A stretch of DNA of 64,000 nucleotides from Rhodalgimonas zhirmunskyi (GTDB lineage: Bacteria > Pseudomonadota > Alphaproteobacteria > Rhodobacterales > Rhodobacteraceae), in assembly GCA_030848925.1 (NCBI GenBank), contig JANFFA010000002.1:186001-250000 (forward strand). Reading direction: 5' to 3'. Shown here one piece after another: positions 7,860 through 17,358 of the stretch; the first letter of the stretch is position 1, and every line of letters begins with the position of its first letter. Under the pieces are notes generated by a model that worked only from the letters and a program-made list of their open reading frames with translations, was not told where the DNA came from and searched no databases. The translations under genes and the position numbers were made by a program.

Positions 7860-8474
7860 ATGATGCAGCTTGTCCATTCGCCCGCCTCGCCCTTCGTGCG
7901 CAAGGTCCGCGCCTGCCTGATCGAAACCGGCCAGCAGGAGGACGTCACCCTCAAGGACGTGGCGACAACCGCCCTTGATGTGGCCGAAGACGCGCGCGCA
8001 GGAAACCCCTCGGGCAAGATCCCTTCGCTGATCCGCCCGGACGGCCCTGCGCTTTATGACAGCCGGGTGATCACCCGCTACCTCGCCGATCGCGCCGTGA
8101 AAGCGGGGGGCGTCGATCTTTACCCCGAATCGCGGATCTGGGAGGTGCTGACGCTCGAGGCGACGGCCGATGCGATCATGGAATCCGCCGTTCTCGTGGT
8201 CTACGAATCGCGCCTTCGCCCGCCCGAGCACCGCTCGGAAGACTGGATTGAGGCACAGTGGAGCAAGGTCGCCCATTCGGTAAAGGCCGTGAACGACCGC
8301 TGGATGAGTCACCTCGCCGGCCCGCTCGACATGAGTCACATCGCGATCGGCTGTGCGCTGGGATACCTCGATTTCCGCCACGAGGCGCGTGGCTGGCGCA
8401 AGGGCAACGACGCGCTCGACGATTGGTTCGCCGTGTTCAGCACCCGCCCCTGCATGGCCGAAACCGCCCCCTGA
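7860..8474 (+). CDS. Glutathione S-transferase family protein
   Basis: 204 residues starting at ATG 7860, which is preceded by GGAG. The N-terminal thioredoxin-like domain starts [17 protein letters not shown], where the SPFVRKVR segment is the usual glutathione-site helix start with Ser as probable activating residue. [20 protein letters not shown] contains the cis-Pro loop and the ESR/DSR motif that binds the gamma-glutamyl group. The helical C-terminal domain follows, with [16 protein letters not shown]. The substrate is unknown. It sits between the PaiB-like gene and petABC, with 286 nt before petA. Confidence 0.88.
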   Translation: MMQLVHSPASPFVRKVRACLIETGQQEDVTLKDVATTALDVAEDARAGNPSGKIPSLIRPDGPALYDSRVITRYLADRAVKAGGVDLYPESRIWEVLTLEATADAIMESAVLVVYESRLRPPEHRSEDWIEAQWSKVAHSVKAVNDRWMSHLAGPLDMSHIAIGCALGYLDFRHEARGWRKGNDALDDWFAVFSTRPCMAETAP

Positions 8475-8760
8475 GGCGGATCGCGCCGCGCGCCCCGTCG
8501 CCGCGCCGCTTTCCCGACACGCGTTCAGGCCCCGTCCTCCCCGGGCACCCTCCCGGGGTCGGCCCCCAACCCCGGCCAGCGCAGCGGTACGGTCTCTCCG
8601 GCGCGATGCCACGCTGCGTCAGATCATCTCTTTCGTCATTCCGTTCTGGACGCGATCCTATTCCGCAGCTAAACACCCCAGCGGGAAGGGCTGCAGCCGT
8701 GCTGCGGCCCCGTCGCGCATAGGCCCGGTCGGGCCAAGCAAAACTACGGAGATAGCACCC

Positions 8761-9321
8761 GTGTCGCATTCAGAAGAACACGCAGCCACCCGCCGGGATT
8801 TCCTCTACTACGCCACTGCAGCCGCAGGTGCCGTCACCGCCGGCGCCGCCGTGTGGCCGCTGGTGAACCAGATGAACCCTTCCGCCGATGTTTCCGCCCT
8901 GTCGTCGATTCGCGTCGACGTCTCCGGGGTCGAGCAGGGCACCCAACTTACGGTGAAATGGCTCGGCAAGCCGGTCTTCATTCGCCGCCGCACCGAGGAC
9001 GAGATCGCCGATGCGCGCTCGGTCACCCTCGATGATCTGACCATCGATAAGAAATCCGAGAACGCCAACAAGCCCGACACAAGCGCGTTGGACGAGAACC
9101 GCACCCTCGACGAGGAAGGCGAATGGCTGGTCATGATCGGCGTCTGCACCCACTTGGGCTGCGTGCCGCTCGGCGATGGCGCTGGCGATTACAACGGCTG
9201 GTTCTGCCCCTGCCACGGCTCGCACTACGACAGCTCGGGTCGGATCCGCAAAGGCCCCGCGCCGCGCAACCTCGATGTGCCCATTTCCGCCTTCGATGGC
9301 GACGAACTCATTCTCGGCTAA
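8761..9321 (+). CDS. petA: Rieske iron-sulfur subunit of cytochrome bc1
   Basis: PetA carries the 2Fe-2S centre that takes electrons from ubiquinol and hands them to cytochrome c1 on the periplasmic side of the bc1 complex. The 186-residue product starts at GTG 8761 after ACGGAG. RRDFLYY (11-17) is a twin-arginine signal that stays as the membrane anchor (hydrophobic residues 18-34). Cluster motifs are CTHLGC (129-134) and CPCHGSHYD (149-157), each supplying one Cys and one His ligand plus the disulfide cysteines. Length matches Rhodobacter Rieske proteins. First gene of petABC, 12 nt before petB. Confidence 0.96.
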   Translation: MSHSEEHAATRRDFLYYATAAAGAVTAGAAVWPLVNQMNPSADVSALSSIRVDVSGVEQGTQLTVKWLGKPVFIRRRTEDEIADARSVTLDDLTIDKKSENANKPDTSALDENRTLDEEGEWLVMIGVCTHLGCVPLGDGAGDYNGWFCPCHGSHYDSSGRIRKGPAPRNLDVPISAFDGDELILG

Positions 9322-9333
9322 GGAGACGCGCCC

Positions 9334-10656
9334 ATGTCCGGAATTCCCCACGACCATTACGAACCGAAAACCGGCGCCGAGAAGTGGCTGCACAAGCGCC
9401 TTCCCGTCGTCGGTCTTCTCTATGACACCCTGATGATCCCCACCCCGAAAAACCTGAACTGGTGGTGGATCTGGGGCATCGTGCTGGCCTACTGCCTCGT
9501 GCACATGATCGTCACCGGGATCGTGCTGGTGATGCACTATACCCCGCATGTCGACATGGCCTTCGCCTCGATCGAACACATCATGCGCGACGTGCGCGGC
9601 GGTCACATGATCCGCTACCTGCACATGAACGGCGCCTCGCTGTTCTTCTTTGCCGTCTACATCCACATCTTCCGCGGCCTGTTCTACGGCTCCTACAAGG
9701 CCCCGCGCGAAGTGACATGGATCGTAGGCATGCTGATCTTCCTGCTGATGATGGCCACCGGCTTCATGGGCTACGTCTTGCCTTGGGGTCAGATGTCGTT
9801 CTGGGGCGCAACGGTGATCACCGGCCTCTTCGGTGCCATCCCATGGATTGGTGAGCCGATCCAGACCTGGCTCTTGGGCGGACCGGCCGTGGACAATGCC
9901 ACGCTCAACCGCTTCTTCTCGCTGCACTACCTTCTGCCGTTCGTTATCGCGGCGCTGGTCATCGTGCACATCTGGGCCTTCCACACCACCGGGAACAACA
10001 ACCCGACCGGTGTCGATGTCCGCAAGACTTCCAAGGAAGAGGCCGAGAAAGACACCCTGCCGTTCTGGCCCTACTTCGTGATCAAGGATCTCTTCGCTCT
10101 TGCGCTGATCCTTGCGATCTTCTGGGCCATCGTGGGCTTCATGCCGAACTTCCTCGGCCACCCCGATAACTACATCGAAGCCAACCCGCTGGTGACGCCG
10201 TCGCACATCGTGCCGGAATGGTACTTCCTGCCGTTCTACGCCATCCTGCGCGCCTTCACCGCCGATGTCTGGGTCGTGATGTTCGCCAACTGGATTTCCT
10301 TCGGCGTGATCGACGCGAAATTCTTCGGTGTGCTCGCCATGTTCGGCGCCATCATCGTGATGGTTCTGGTGCCGTGGCTCGATACGTCGCGGGTTCGCTC
10401 GGGCCGCTTCCGCCCGATGTTCAAATGGTGGTTCTACCTGCTGGTGATCGACTTTGTCGTCCTGATGTGGGCGGGCGCCATGCCGGCCGAACCGCCCTAC
10501 TCGACCATCTCGCTGATCGGTGCCACCTACTGGTTTGCCTACTTCCTCGTCATCCTGCCGATCCTCGGCATCATCGAAAAGCCGACGGCGGCTCCCGCCA
10601 CGATCGAAGAAGACTTCGAGGCCCATTACGGCACCAAGGCCACCCCGGCCGAATAA
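9334..10656 (+). CDS. petB: Cytochrome b of the bc1 complex
   Basis: A 440-residue polytopic protein that houses two b hemes and the Qo and Qi quinone sites. Heme ligands lie in helix B ([18 protein letters not shown]) and helix D ([17 protein letters not shown]), with the two His pairs at the expected spacing. [12 protein letters not shown] contains the PEWY signature of the Qo site. About eight membrane helices are visible. Length agrees with Rhodobacter cytochrome b (about 437-445). It is 12 nt after petA and 17 nt before petC. Confidence 0.97.
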   Translation: MSGIPHDHYEPKTGAEKWLHKRLPVVGLLYDTLMIPTPKNLNWWWIWGIVLAYCLVHMIVTGIVLVMHYTPHVDMAFASIEHIMRDVRGGHMIRYLHMNGASLFFFAVYIHIFRGLFYGSYKAPREVTWIVGMLIFLLMMATGFMGYVLPWGQMSFWGATVITGLFGAIPWIGEPIQTWLLGGPAVDNATLNRFFSLHYLLPFVIAALVIVHIWAFHTTGNNNPTGVDVRKTSKEEAEKDTLPFWPYFVIKDLFALALILAIFWAIVGFMPNFLGHPDNYIEANPLVTPSHIVPEWYFLPFYAILRAFTADVWVVMFANWISFGVIDAKFFGVLAMFGAIIVMVLVPWLDTSRVRSGRFRPMFKWWFYLLVIDFVVLMWAGAMPAEPPYSTISLIGATYWFAYFLVILPILGIIEKPTAAPATIEEDFEAHYGTKATPAE

Positions 10657-10673
10657 GGAAAGGACTAGGGACA

Positions 10674-11471
10674 ATGATCAAGAAACTGAGCATTATCGCG
10701 CTCACGGCCCTCGCCCTCTCCACGGGCGGGGCCATGGCGGCGGGCGGCGAAGGCCACGTGCACGACACGGCCTTCTCCTTCGAAGGACCGTTCGGCAAGT
10801 TCGACCAGAACCAGCTCCAGCGCGGGTTGCAGATCTATACCGAGGTCTGCTCGGCCTGCCACGGCCTGCGTTACGTGCCGCTGCGCGCCCTCGGCGATCC
10901 CGGCGGCCCGGAACTGGCCGAAGATCAGGTACGCGCCTACGCGGCCCAGACCTTCACCGTCTACGATCCCGAGCTGGATGAAGACGTGCCGGCCAAACCG
11001 GTCGACCACTTCCCGATGTCGGGCGATCCCAACGCCCCCGACCTCAGCCTGATGGCCAAGGCGCGTGCCGGGTTCCACGGGCCCTACGGCACCGGTCTGA
11101 ACCAGCTGTTCCGCGGCATGGGCGGTCCAGAATACATCGTTTCGATCCTCACCGGCTATACCGGCGAAGAGAAAGAAGAAGCCGGCACCACCTATTACGA
11201 GAATACCGCCTTCCCCGGCGGTTGGATCGCAATGGCGCCGCCGCTCTATGGTGAGGATGTCGAGTTCGCCGATGGTCACTCGAACGAGTTGCACCACGAG
11301 GCCGAGGATATCGCATCCTTCCTGATGTGGACGGCCGAGCCCAAGATGATGGCCCGCAAGCAGGCCGGTTTTATTGGCGTCCTGATGCTGACGCTGCTGA
11401 CCGTTCTGCTCTATCTCACGAACAAGGCGATCTGGGCGCCACACAAGCACAAAGAAGATCACACCAGCTGA
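10674..11471 (+). CDS. petC: Cytochrome c1 of the bc1 complex
   Basis: 265 residues. A Sec signal peptide ([22 protein letters not shown]) leads into a periplasmic c-type heme domain with CSACH at residues 59-63, and GWIAMAPPL carries the probable axial Met. One C-terminal helix (about 236-255, [16 protein letters not shown]) anchors it in the membrane. It accepts electrons from the Rieske centre and passes them to cytochrome c. The same frame is open far upstream inside petB, but ATG 10674 gives the signal peptide. Last gene of petABC, followed by a strong terminator. Confidence 0.96.
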   Translation: MIKKLSIIALTALALSTGGAMAAGGEGHVHDTAFSFEGPFGKFDQNQLQRGLQIYTEVCSACHGLRYVPLRALGDPGGPELAEDQVRAYAAQTFTVYDPELDEDVPAKPVDHFPMSGDPNAPDLSLMAKARAGFHGPYGTGLNQLFRGMGGPEYIVSILTGYTGEEKEEAGTTYYENTAFPGGWIAMAPPLYGEDVEFADGHSNELHHEAEDIASFLMWTAEPKMMARKQAGFIGVLMLTLLTVLLYLTNKAIWAPHKHKEDHTS

Positions 11472-11477
11472 TCTACC

Positions 11478-11508
11478 AAAAGGCCCCGCCCAACCAGCGG
11501 GGCCTTTT
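11478..11508 (+). terminator. Intrinsic terminator of petABC
   Basis: AAAAGGCCCCGC (11478-11489) and GCGGGGCCTTTT (11497-11508) pair perfectly over 12 bp around a 7-nt loop. It starts 7 nt after the petC stop and ends in a T-run. Confidence 0.9.
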
Positions 11509-11521
11509 CACATTCGGCGCC

Positions 11522-11636
11522 GTTTTCCGGAGCGGAAAACGAGAAAAATCCTGCGAGGATTTTTTTCGCCCTGACCTCTCCGTCTCGCCCCAAAATTCTT
11601 CGCAAGAATTTTGACCGAAATCTTCGCAAGATTTCG
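11522..11636. repeat. Cluster of four short palindromes with 3-nt loops
   Basis: Four separate hairpins follow the petC terminator: GTTTTCCG-GAG-CGGAAAAC (11522-11540), AAAAATCCT-GCG-AGGATTTTT (11544-11564), AAAATTCTT-CGC-AAGAATTTT (11592-11612) and CGAAATCTT-CGC-AAGATTTCG (11616-11636). Each has an 8-9 bp perfect stem and exactly three loop bases. The last two share the centre ATTCTT/AATCTT-CGC. The rest of the gap to 11788 shows nothing recognisable. Confidence 0.85.
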
Positions 11637-11788
11637 ATACCGCAGGCCGCAACCGCGCGCCGCCTTCACACTTTCACGCAACACTTGCGCCGAGTTGCAG
11701 CGCCCGACGCAAACCAGCGACGCGCCATACACATTGCAGACAGCCCTTTTTCACCGCTCGCGCCGCAGTAACACAGATTAAAAATGCC

Positions 11789-12484
11789 TTAATCGCCAAG
11801 ATAGGCGCGCAGCGCATCCGGCGGGTTCTCAAGCAACTCTTGCACCGGAACCGGCGCTTCGGCCCGCCCCTCCGCAACAAGGATCGCGCTCTGCGCAAAC
11901 CGCGCCGCATCTGTCGGATCATGGCTCACCATCAGCACCGCCGCGCCCGTCTCGTCGGCCACCTCGGTTAGCAGATCCAGCATCTCAACCTTAAGGGCAG
12001 GGCCCAGCGCGGCAAAAGGTTCATCAAGTAATATCAATGGCTTATCCTGCACCAGAACCCTTGCCAGCGCGGCCCGGCTTTGCTGACCGCCCGACAGGCT
12101 ACCGGGCTTGCGGTCTTCCATATCGGCCATCCCGACCCGCTCCAAGGCCCACGACACCCGCGCCCTCTGAGCTTGGGAAAGCTTCAACCCCGGATCAATT
12201 CCCAGCCCGACATTCTGTGCCACGCTCAGATGCGGAAATAGGTTATTGTCCTGAAAAATCAGGGCTATAGGCCGATCTCCCGGCCGGTTCGCACCAATGT
12301 CCCGATCTTTCCAAAGGATCCGTCCCGCGACTGGTTCGACAAACCCCGCAATCGCATTGATCAGCGTAGATTTCCCAGCCCCGCTCGGACCAATCACGGC
12401 CACGCGCGCGCCCGGCGTGATACTGAAATCTGCAACCAATTCAAATGCTTCCTGCCGTATCAGCACGCATTCAAACGTCAACAT
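11789..12484 (-). CDS. thiQ: Thiamine ABC transporter, ATP-binding protein
   Basis: ThiQ powers uptake of thiamine and its phosphates. The 231-residue ATPase shows Walker A GPSGAGKST, Q-loop IFQDNNLFPHL, signature LSGGQQSRAALAR, Walker B LILLDEPFAALG and the switch His in MVSHDPTDA. NNLFPHLSVAQNVGLGI with GLKLS is strongly reminiscent of E. coli ThiQ. I chose ATG 12484; two GTG codons just upstream are alternatives. It overlaps the end of thiP by 14 nt. Third gene of thiBPQ, under control of the TPP riboswitch upstream of thiB. Confidence 0.93.
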   Translation of the reverse strand: MLTFECVLIRQEAFELVADFSITPGARVAVIGPSGAGKSTLINAIAGFVEPVAGRILWKDRDIGANRPGDRPIALIFQDNNLFPHLSVAQNVGLGIDPGLKLSQAQRARVSWALERVGMADMEDRKPGSLSGGQQSRAALARVLVQDKPLILLDEPFAALGPALKVEMLDLLTEVADETGAAVLMVSHDPTDAARFAQSAILVAEGRAEAPVPVQELLENPPDALRAYLGD

Positions 12485-14000
12485 CACCACGCCCTCCCCG
12501 ATCGAAAATCCAAAACAGGAATAGGCTCGACATAAGCAGCAAAAGCCCCGCTCCCGCCGCGGCCTGCATCTGATATGCCCCCATCAACCGATACATCTGC
12601 AAGGGCAATGTCGCCCAGTCCGGGCTGGCAAAAAGGGCGACAACCCCAAGGTCTCCCATCGCCAGCGCCGCGCTCAATCCAGCTGCAAAACTCAATGATT
12701 TCCGCAATCTAAGAAGAACGACCCAACGCAGCCACGCCCAGCCTCGGATGTTCAATACAGCCCCGAGTCGCCCCCAATCCGCCTCCAGCGCACGCATTTC
12801 CGGCCCGATCACCCGGACGGCAAACGGCAAAGCCATCACCGCGTTTACTGCAACCGTCACCGGAAAGGCCAACGCCATCGGACTGATCACGGGGTTGACC
12901 AGCAAGAACAGCCCCGTCCCAATCACCATCGGAGAAATCGCAAGTCCGAGATAGCCTACCGCCTCGCCTCGTCGCGCCAAGGCCAGCGCCAGCACCATCG
13001 TCAACGCCGTCGCACAAAGCGCCAGCAACAGTGAGACCCCCAGAGCCTCCCACACTTGCGAGGGCATGACCGACAAACCCCTGATACCATTCAGAATTAC
13101 CAATCCCAACGGGATCAAAAGGAATACGGCCGCGGCAAAGATCGCCAGCCCGTCCCCCACCCGCGCCAGCACCGTTTCAGCCTCGTAACGCCGCACCACA
13201 CGGTCCAATCCCGCACCAAACCCACTCGGCACGGACACCCAAAGCGCCACTAACGCCGCACCTCCGGCTAACCCTAGTTGAACCACCGCCAACATCGCCG
13301 CCCGCCCCAGATCAAAGTCATAGCGAAACGCCTGATATATCCCAAGTTCCAGCGTCGTGGCACGTGGCCCGCCGCCAAGCGTCAGCGCCACGGCAAAACT
13401 GCTCAGGCAAAGGACAAAAATCACCATCCATGCCCCAGGCACCACCGCCCGCAGCATCGGCCATTCCAGCACGCGGGAAACTTGTCTTGGCCTCATCCCA
13501 AGGCTTGCCGCCAGCCGAAATCGTTCGCCCGGAATAGCCTGCCATCCTTGCAAAATCATGCGGGTCGCAAGTGGCAGGTTGAAAAACACATGTGCCAGCA
13601 CTACGCCTTGCAGCCCGTAAATACTGATCTCAGGAAGCCCCAGCGCGTCCAATGCGGTGTTCACCAAACCGCTCCGCCCAAAGACCGCGAGGATACCCAA
13701 AACAGCGACGATCACGGGCAGGATGAACGGCGCGCCAAGCAACGTGATCAACATACGTCGCCCGCGAAAATTGCGGCGCGCCAAGGCCTTCGCTACCGGC
13801 ACCGCCAGAATTACGCTCAAACTGGCCGACAGCAGGGCCTGACCGACGGTAAACCGCAAAGCGGCCCAATCGGCCGCACTAAATCCGCCGAGAGTCCCCG
13901 CCCGCCATATGACGGCCGCAAGCGGCACCAGCACAAACGCCGCCACGAAGGCGGCGCTTATGCCTTCAGCAGGCTTTATCTTGAAAGCGCGGTTTGCCAT
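12471..14000 (-). CDS. thiP: Thiamine ABC transporter, permease protein
   Basis: A 509-residue inner-membrane permease with two fused BPD-type transmembrane halves, as in E. coli ThiP. The first half includes the coupling helix region around ASLGMRPRQVSRVLEWPMLR, the second the matching LGAVLNIRGWAWLRWVVLL; each has about six membrane helices. It forms the channel for thiamine delivered by ThiB, energised by ThiQ. The ATG at 14000 lies inside the end of thiB (25-nt overlap), pointing to translational coupling. Confidence 0.93.
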   Translation of the reverse strand: MANRAFKIKPAEGISAAFVAAFVLVPLAAVIWRAGTLGGFSAADWAALRFTVGQALLSASLSVILAVPVAKALARRNFRGRRMLITLLGAPFILPVIVAVLGILAVFGRSGLVNTALDALGLPEISIYGLQGVVLAHVFFNLPLATRMILQGWQAIPGERFRLAASLGMRPRQVSRVLEWPMLRAVVPGAWMVIFVLCLSSFAVALTLGGGPRATTLELGIYQAFRYDFDLGRAAMLAVVQLGLAGGAALVALWVSVPSGFGAGLDRVVRRYEAETVLARVGDGLAIFAAAVFLLIPLGLVILNGIRGLSVMPSQVWEALGVSLLLALCATALTMVLALALARRGEAVGYLGLAISPMVIGTGLFLLVNPVISPMALAFPVTVAVNAVMALPFAVRVIGPEMRALEADWGRLGAVLNIRGWAWLRWVVLLRLRKSLSFAAGLSAALAMGDLGVVALFASPDWATLPLQMYRLMGAYQMQAAAGAGLLLLMSSLFLFWIFDRGGRGDVDV

Positions 14001-14977
14001 TCGCTCAGCGCCTCGGCCCGCATCGCGGGTACCTTTGCCGGCTCAATCAGCACGGCATGGTCAGAAATCAGAGGCGCGTCAAACCCGCTGGGCAGCCCAT
14101 CCTTGGGGGTCACGGCAGGATACATCCAGTTCAGCTCAGGAATCGCGCTCTGAAACGCGTCAGACAGCATGAAATCAAGGAACCGATCTGCAAGCTCGGG
14201 CTGGTCTGTGCCGGCAAGCTTGCCGGCCACTTCGATCTGCATGTAATTGCCTTGCTCGAAGACCGCCGCCGCCTTGCTGTCATCCTTCTCGGCGATACGG
14301 TGATACGCCGGAGACGTCGTGTAGCTCAGCACCATATCCGCCTCTCCCTCAAGGAAGAGTCCGTAAGCCTCGGACCAACCCGGCGTGACAGTTACGATAT
14401 TGTCAGACAGCGTGCCCCACATCGCTTCTGCCTGATCGCCATATTGCGCTTTCACCCAAAGCAGAAGGCCAAGCCCCGGAGTAGAAGAGCGCGGGTCCTG
14501 TATTACGATTTTCACGTCACTTGCCGCAAGCTCTTCAAAGGTTTTGGGCGCTTCGGAAAGCTTCGTTTTGTCATAAACGAAAGCGAGGTAGCCGTAATCG
14601 TAAGGCAGGAAAAGAGGATCACTCCAAGCACCAGCTTCTTCATACGGGGTCGGCACATCAACCTTGGGGGTCTTGCCATGTGGCGCGAAAAGCCCGGTCT
14701 CAGCGGCTTGCGCCGTCAAACTGGTATCAAGGCCAAGGACGACATCCGCATCAGTCCTCTTGCCTTCCAGCTTGAGCCGCGCCAGCAGCGCCGCCCCATC
14801 GCCCGCGCCTACGAATTGCAGGTCACAGTCACAGACCTCTTCGAAGCGCTTCTCAATGACCGGCCCCGGCCCCCAATCGGACACGAAGCTATCATAGGTA
14901 TACACTTTCAAAACAGGGGTCTCCGCCAGCGCTTGGCCAGCCAAGAAAATCCCCGCGGCAAATGCAAGATGTCTCAT
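13976..14977 (-). CDS. thiB: Thiamine-binding periplasmic protein
   Basis: 333-residue substrate-binding protein. Residues 1-18 (MRHLAFAAGIFLAGQALA) are a Sec signal peptide. The mature protein begins ETPVLKVYTYDSFVSDWGPGP, the typical start of ThiB/TbpA, and continues with IVIQDPRSSTPGLGLLLW and SYTTSPAYH, both features of the thiamine-binding family. It captures thiamine, TMP or TPP in the periplasm. ATG 14977 is preceded by GAGAGGAAG; the frame is open upstream through the riboswitch, but that part is leader. Confidence 0.95.
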   Translation of the reverse strand: MRHLAFAAGIFLAGQALAETPVLKVYTYDSFVSDWGPGPVIEKRFEEVCDCDLQFVGAGDGAALLARLKLEGKRTDADVVLGLDTSLTAQAAETGLFAPHGKTPKVDVPTPYEEAGAWSDPLFLPYDYGYLAFVYDKTKLSEAPKTFEELAASDVKIVIQDPRSSTPGLGLLLWVKAQYGDQAEAMWGTLSDNIVTVTPGWSEAYGLFLEGEADMVLSYTTSPAYHRIAEKDDSKAAAVFEQGNYMQIEVAGKLAGTDQPELADRFLDFMLSDAFQSAIPELNWMYPAVTPKDGLPSGFDAPLISDHAVLIEPAKVPAMRAEALSEWQTALSR

Positions 14978-15028
14978 CTCATCTTCCTCTCTGCGACGGG
15001 CGGAGCAAGTTGGGAGATGATGACCCCA

Positions 15029-15129
15029 GACCTTCCCTCCGCCGGTCTTAACCGGTTCAGGTTCAACGGGTTCGTCCGAAAGACATCTCAGCTTTGGTTT
15101 CAGGTATTGTGACCAAAGCACCCCGAGGT
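15029..15129 (-). promoter_or_regulatory. TPP riboswitch (THI element)
   Basis: The minus strand upstream of thiB carries the conserved blocks of the TPP aptamer in order: CCTCGGGGTGC, GCTGAGAT, ACCCGTTGAACCTGAACCGG and GGCGGAGGGAAGG. These form the pyrimidine-binding (CTGAGA) and pyrophosphate-binding (ACCTGA, GGAGGGAA) helices. It should switch thiBPQ off when TPP is plentiful. GGCGGAG of the aptamer (15037-15043) can also pair with CTCCGCC (14999-15005) next to the thiB ribosome-binding site. Confidence 0.96.
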
Positions 15130-15293
15130 AGGGCAGACGCTAATCGCTGCATGACGCGGGCGCAAGTGCTCAACCAACCCGTCAGCCGTTTGGGACACAT
15201 GGCCTGGCTCACGTTTTCTGGAAGGGGTTAAGGTTAATCGACACCCCTGATCGTAACGGTGCTGTTCCTGTGCGCCATAGGCGAGCCGCGACA

Positions 15294-15773
15294 CTACGGC
15301 CGTCGAAGGTATTCGACGACCCGCGCATCGATTTCGGGATCTTCAAGACCAAATTCCTGGGTCTTGGCCCAGTGGAGTTCCTCAACCTCGGGAAAGAAGG
15401 TGTCGGCATCCGGCACATCAAGCGCGACCTCGGTAATCACAAGGCGATGGGCGCGCGGCAATAGGTCTGCATAAATACGCGCGCCGCCGATTCCGGTAAG
15501 GCGGGTGTACCCCTGCGCAGTCGCGAACGCGATGGCCCTATCAAGATTGGGGAATACATGCTCGGCGTCACAGGTCTTCGTCGCGATCACGATATTCATC
15601 CGGTTCTTGAGCGGCTTCACCGGCAAGCTTTCCCAAGTGTTGCGCCCCATCAGAAGAGCGGACCCCAAGGTTTCTCGTTGAAACATCTTCAGATCGGCGG
15701 GCAGGTGCCATGGGATCGTATTGTCCCGACCAATAGCACCGTTCCGTGCACGTGCGACGACAAGCGAGATCAT
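15294..15773 (-). CDS. folA: Dihydrofolate reductase
   Basis: 159 residues, the usual length. It reduces dihydrofolate with NADPH, replenishing the folate that thymidylate synthase oxidises. Visible motifs: ISLVVARARNGAIGRDN at the start, IPWHLPADLKMF with the catalytic acidic Asp in the first helix, LMGRNTWESLP for NADPH binding, and IGGARIYADLLP. The start is 3 nt after the thyA stop, so the pair is an operon, a common arrangement. The sequence shows nothing about trimethoprim sensitivity. Confidence 0.96.
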   Translation of the reverse strand: MISLVVARARNGAIGRDNTIPWHLPADLKMFQRETLGSALLMGRNTWESLPVKPLKNRMNIVIATKTCDAEHVFPNLDRAIAFATAQGYTRLTGIGGARIYADLLPRAHRLVITEVALDVPDADTFFPEVEELHWAKTQEFGLEDPEIDARVVEYLRRP

Positions 15774-15776
15774 GGC

Positions 15777-16595
15777 TCAGACCGCCACGGGCGCGCGGAT
15801 CGCCGGATCGGGATCGTAGTTCAACACCTCGAAATCCTCGTACTTGAACTCGAAGAGCGAGGCGACATCACGCTTGATCCGGATCTGCGGCAGCGGTTTC
15901 GGGATGCGCGACAGTTGAAGCGACACCTGTTCCATATGGTTTGAATAGATGTGCGCATCCCCCATCGTGTGAACGAACGTGCCGGGCTCGTAGCCTGTTA
16001 CATGCGCCAGCATGATCAGCAAAAGCGCGTAAGATGCGATGTTGAACGGCACTCCAAGAAACATGTCTGCCGACCGCTGGTAAAGTTGCAGGTGCAGCTT
16101 TCCACCCAGAACACGCACCTGCCAAAGCGTATGGCAAGGTGGCAGCGCCATGTCGTCGACCTCAGCCGGGTTCCACGCCGAAACGATCAGGCGACGGCTA
16201 TCAGGCGTTTCCCTGATCCGCTTCACCAGCGTTTCGATCTGATCGACGCTCCCGCGGGTGTAAAACCCGTCGTCGGCCGGGGTGAGTGCCGGAAAGTCAC
16301 GCCACTGCTTGCCATAGACCGGCCCGAGATCGCCATTCTCATCGGCCCACTCGTCCCAGATCGAAACGCCGTTTTCCTTGAGGTAGCGAATATTCGTATC
16401 ACCCGACAGGAACCACAAAAGCTCGTGGATGATCGAGCGCAGGTGCAGTTTCTTCGTCGTCACCAGCGGGAAACCATCGGCCAGATCATAGCGCGCCTGC
16501 ATCCCGAAATACGAGCGCGTGCCAGTGCCGGTGCGATCGCTCGACTCGGTCCCCTGTTCGAGGATGGTTCTGAGTTGTTCATGATATTGCTGCAC
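15777..16595 (-). CDS. thyA: Thymidylate synthase
   Basis: ThyA methylates dUMP to dTMP with methylene-tetrahydrofolate. From the GTG at 16595 the protein has 272 residues and starts [15 protein letters not shown], aligning with the N-terminus of E. coli ThyA. Motifs: [41 protein letters not shown], the catalytic Cys in LPPCHTLWQ, and [18 protein letters not shown]. The strong AGAGGGGG 6 nt before GTG decided the start; an ATG at 16622 (9 more residues) is the alternative. folA follows. Confidence 0.95.
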   Translation of the reverse strand: MQQYHEQLRTILEQGTESSDRTGTGTRSYFGMQARYDLADGFPLVTTKKLHLRSIIHELLWFLSGDTNIRYLKENGVSIWDEWADENGDLGPVYGKQWRDFPALTPADDGFYTRGSVDQIETLVKRIRETPDSRRLIVSAWNPAEVDDMALPPCHTLWQVRVLGGKLHLQLYQRSADMFLGVPFNIASYALLLIMLAHVTGYEPGTFVHTMGDAHIYSNHMEQVSLQLSRIPKPLPQIRIKRDVASLFEFKYEDFEVLNYDPDPAIRAPVAV

Positions 16596-16699
16596 CGGAT
16601 CCCCCTCTTCGCATGCGGGCATGACGAACGTCTTAAAGCGCCGCGCCCCTCTGGCCAAGAGCTTAGGCAGATCGCCCTTACCTGAGCAAAAAACTCGGA

Positions 16700-16727
16700 T
16701 TGACATAGTTGACCAAAACAATAAGAT
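16700..16727 (+). promoter_or_regulatory. Candidate sigma-70 promoter for the hemP unit
   Basis: TTGACA (16700-16705), a 16-nt spacer and TAAGAT (16722-16727) face rightwards, about 70 nt before the small ORF that precedes hemP. The spacer contains a second TTGACC. The match is to the general consensus only; an iron-responsive operator is expected for hemP but I cannot define one. Confidence 0.45.
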
Positions 16728-16797
16728 TACAGCCGCGAACCCAGCCAACCAGTCCTTCAGGATCAGGCCAGCCCGGTTGAATGGACAGGAGACGACA

Positions 16798-16974
16798 ATG
16801 AAATGCGCACAGGACAGGGGCGCGCACCGCAATGCTGCGCCTGACAGAATCATGACAGGGACAGCAGGCCCCGTCGCAATGGCACTCGAACTCTTCACAA
16901 CCGAAAGCGGCCTTGGCGGGCAGCCCCTTGAATGGCTGTTTGATCGCCTCGAAGGCCGGGAGGTGCGGGTATAA
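16798..16974 (+). CDS. Small hypothetical protein coupled to hemP
   Basis: A 58-codon ORF beginning [12 protein letters not shown] after a good AGGAG (6 nt before ATG). Its TAA overlaps the hemP ATG as TAATG, so the two would be translated together. The C-terminal half ([19 protein letters not shown]) is of mixed, protein-like composition; no signal peptide or membrane helix is seen. I do not recognise the family. It might instead be only the hemP leader. Confidence 0.45.
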   Translation: MKCAQDRGAHRNAAPDRIMTGTAGPVAMALELFTTESGLGGQPLEWLFDRLEGREVRV

Positions 16975-17132
16975 TGGACATGACCCAGATCCGCAAAGAG
17001 GACAGCGAATCCATGCCGGTACACAATGCCGAAGCCCTTACCGGGAACGACAGGCAGGCCCTGATCACGTTGGGTGATCAGGTGTATCGCCTGCGTATCA
17101 CCCGGGCAGGCAAGCTGATCCTGACCAAATAA
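16974..17132 (+). CDS. hemP: Hemin uptake protein HemP
   Basis: 52 residues. The C-terminal half reads [20 protein letters not shown] then AGKLILTK, the hallmark of the HemP/HmuP family. In related bacteria these small proteins are needed for full expression of heme-uptake genes under iron limitation and are repressed by Fur or Irr. The start overlaps the stop of the 58-residue ORF. Unusually, no TonB-dependent heme receptor or hmu transporter gene is next to it; a porin-like gene follows instead. Confidence 0.88.
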   Translation: MDMTQIRKEDSESMPVHNAEALTGNDRQALITLGDQVYRLRITRAGKLILTK

Positions 17133-17358
17133 CCCTTATCCAACGGCGCAGGCTCATACGGGCGAACAACCCTCAGTAGAGCGCGCGATGCAGACAGGTC
17201 TCGGCGCGGCGCGTGCCGGGCCTGTCTTGTCCGTGATGTCAGTTTCCCTTGGCCGTTTTTCCAGTCACGGCCAGGGCATGCACCAGCCAGCCAAAAGCGA
17301 GCCAACAGTGCGCCCACTAGCAAACCAAAACAAGAAGCCAACCAGAAACGGAACGAAC

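Noticed and set aside
7004-8612. Minus-strand frames opposite the PaiB-like and GST genes
   Set aside because: Shadows of two genes with clear family motifs on the plus strand.
8770-10674. Minus-strand open frame of 634 codons opposite petA and petB
   Set aside because: It mirrors two certain genes with full family motifs; GC-rich third positions keep the complementary frame open. Its composition (His/Asp/Glu-rich, no domains) is that of an antisense shadow.
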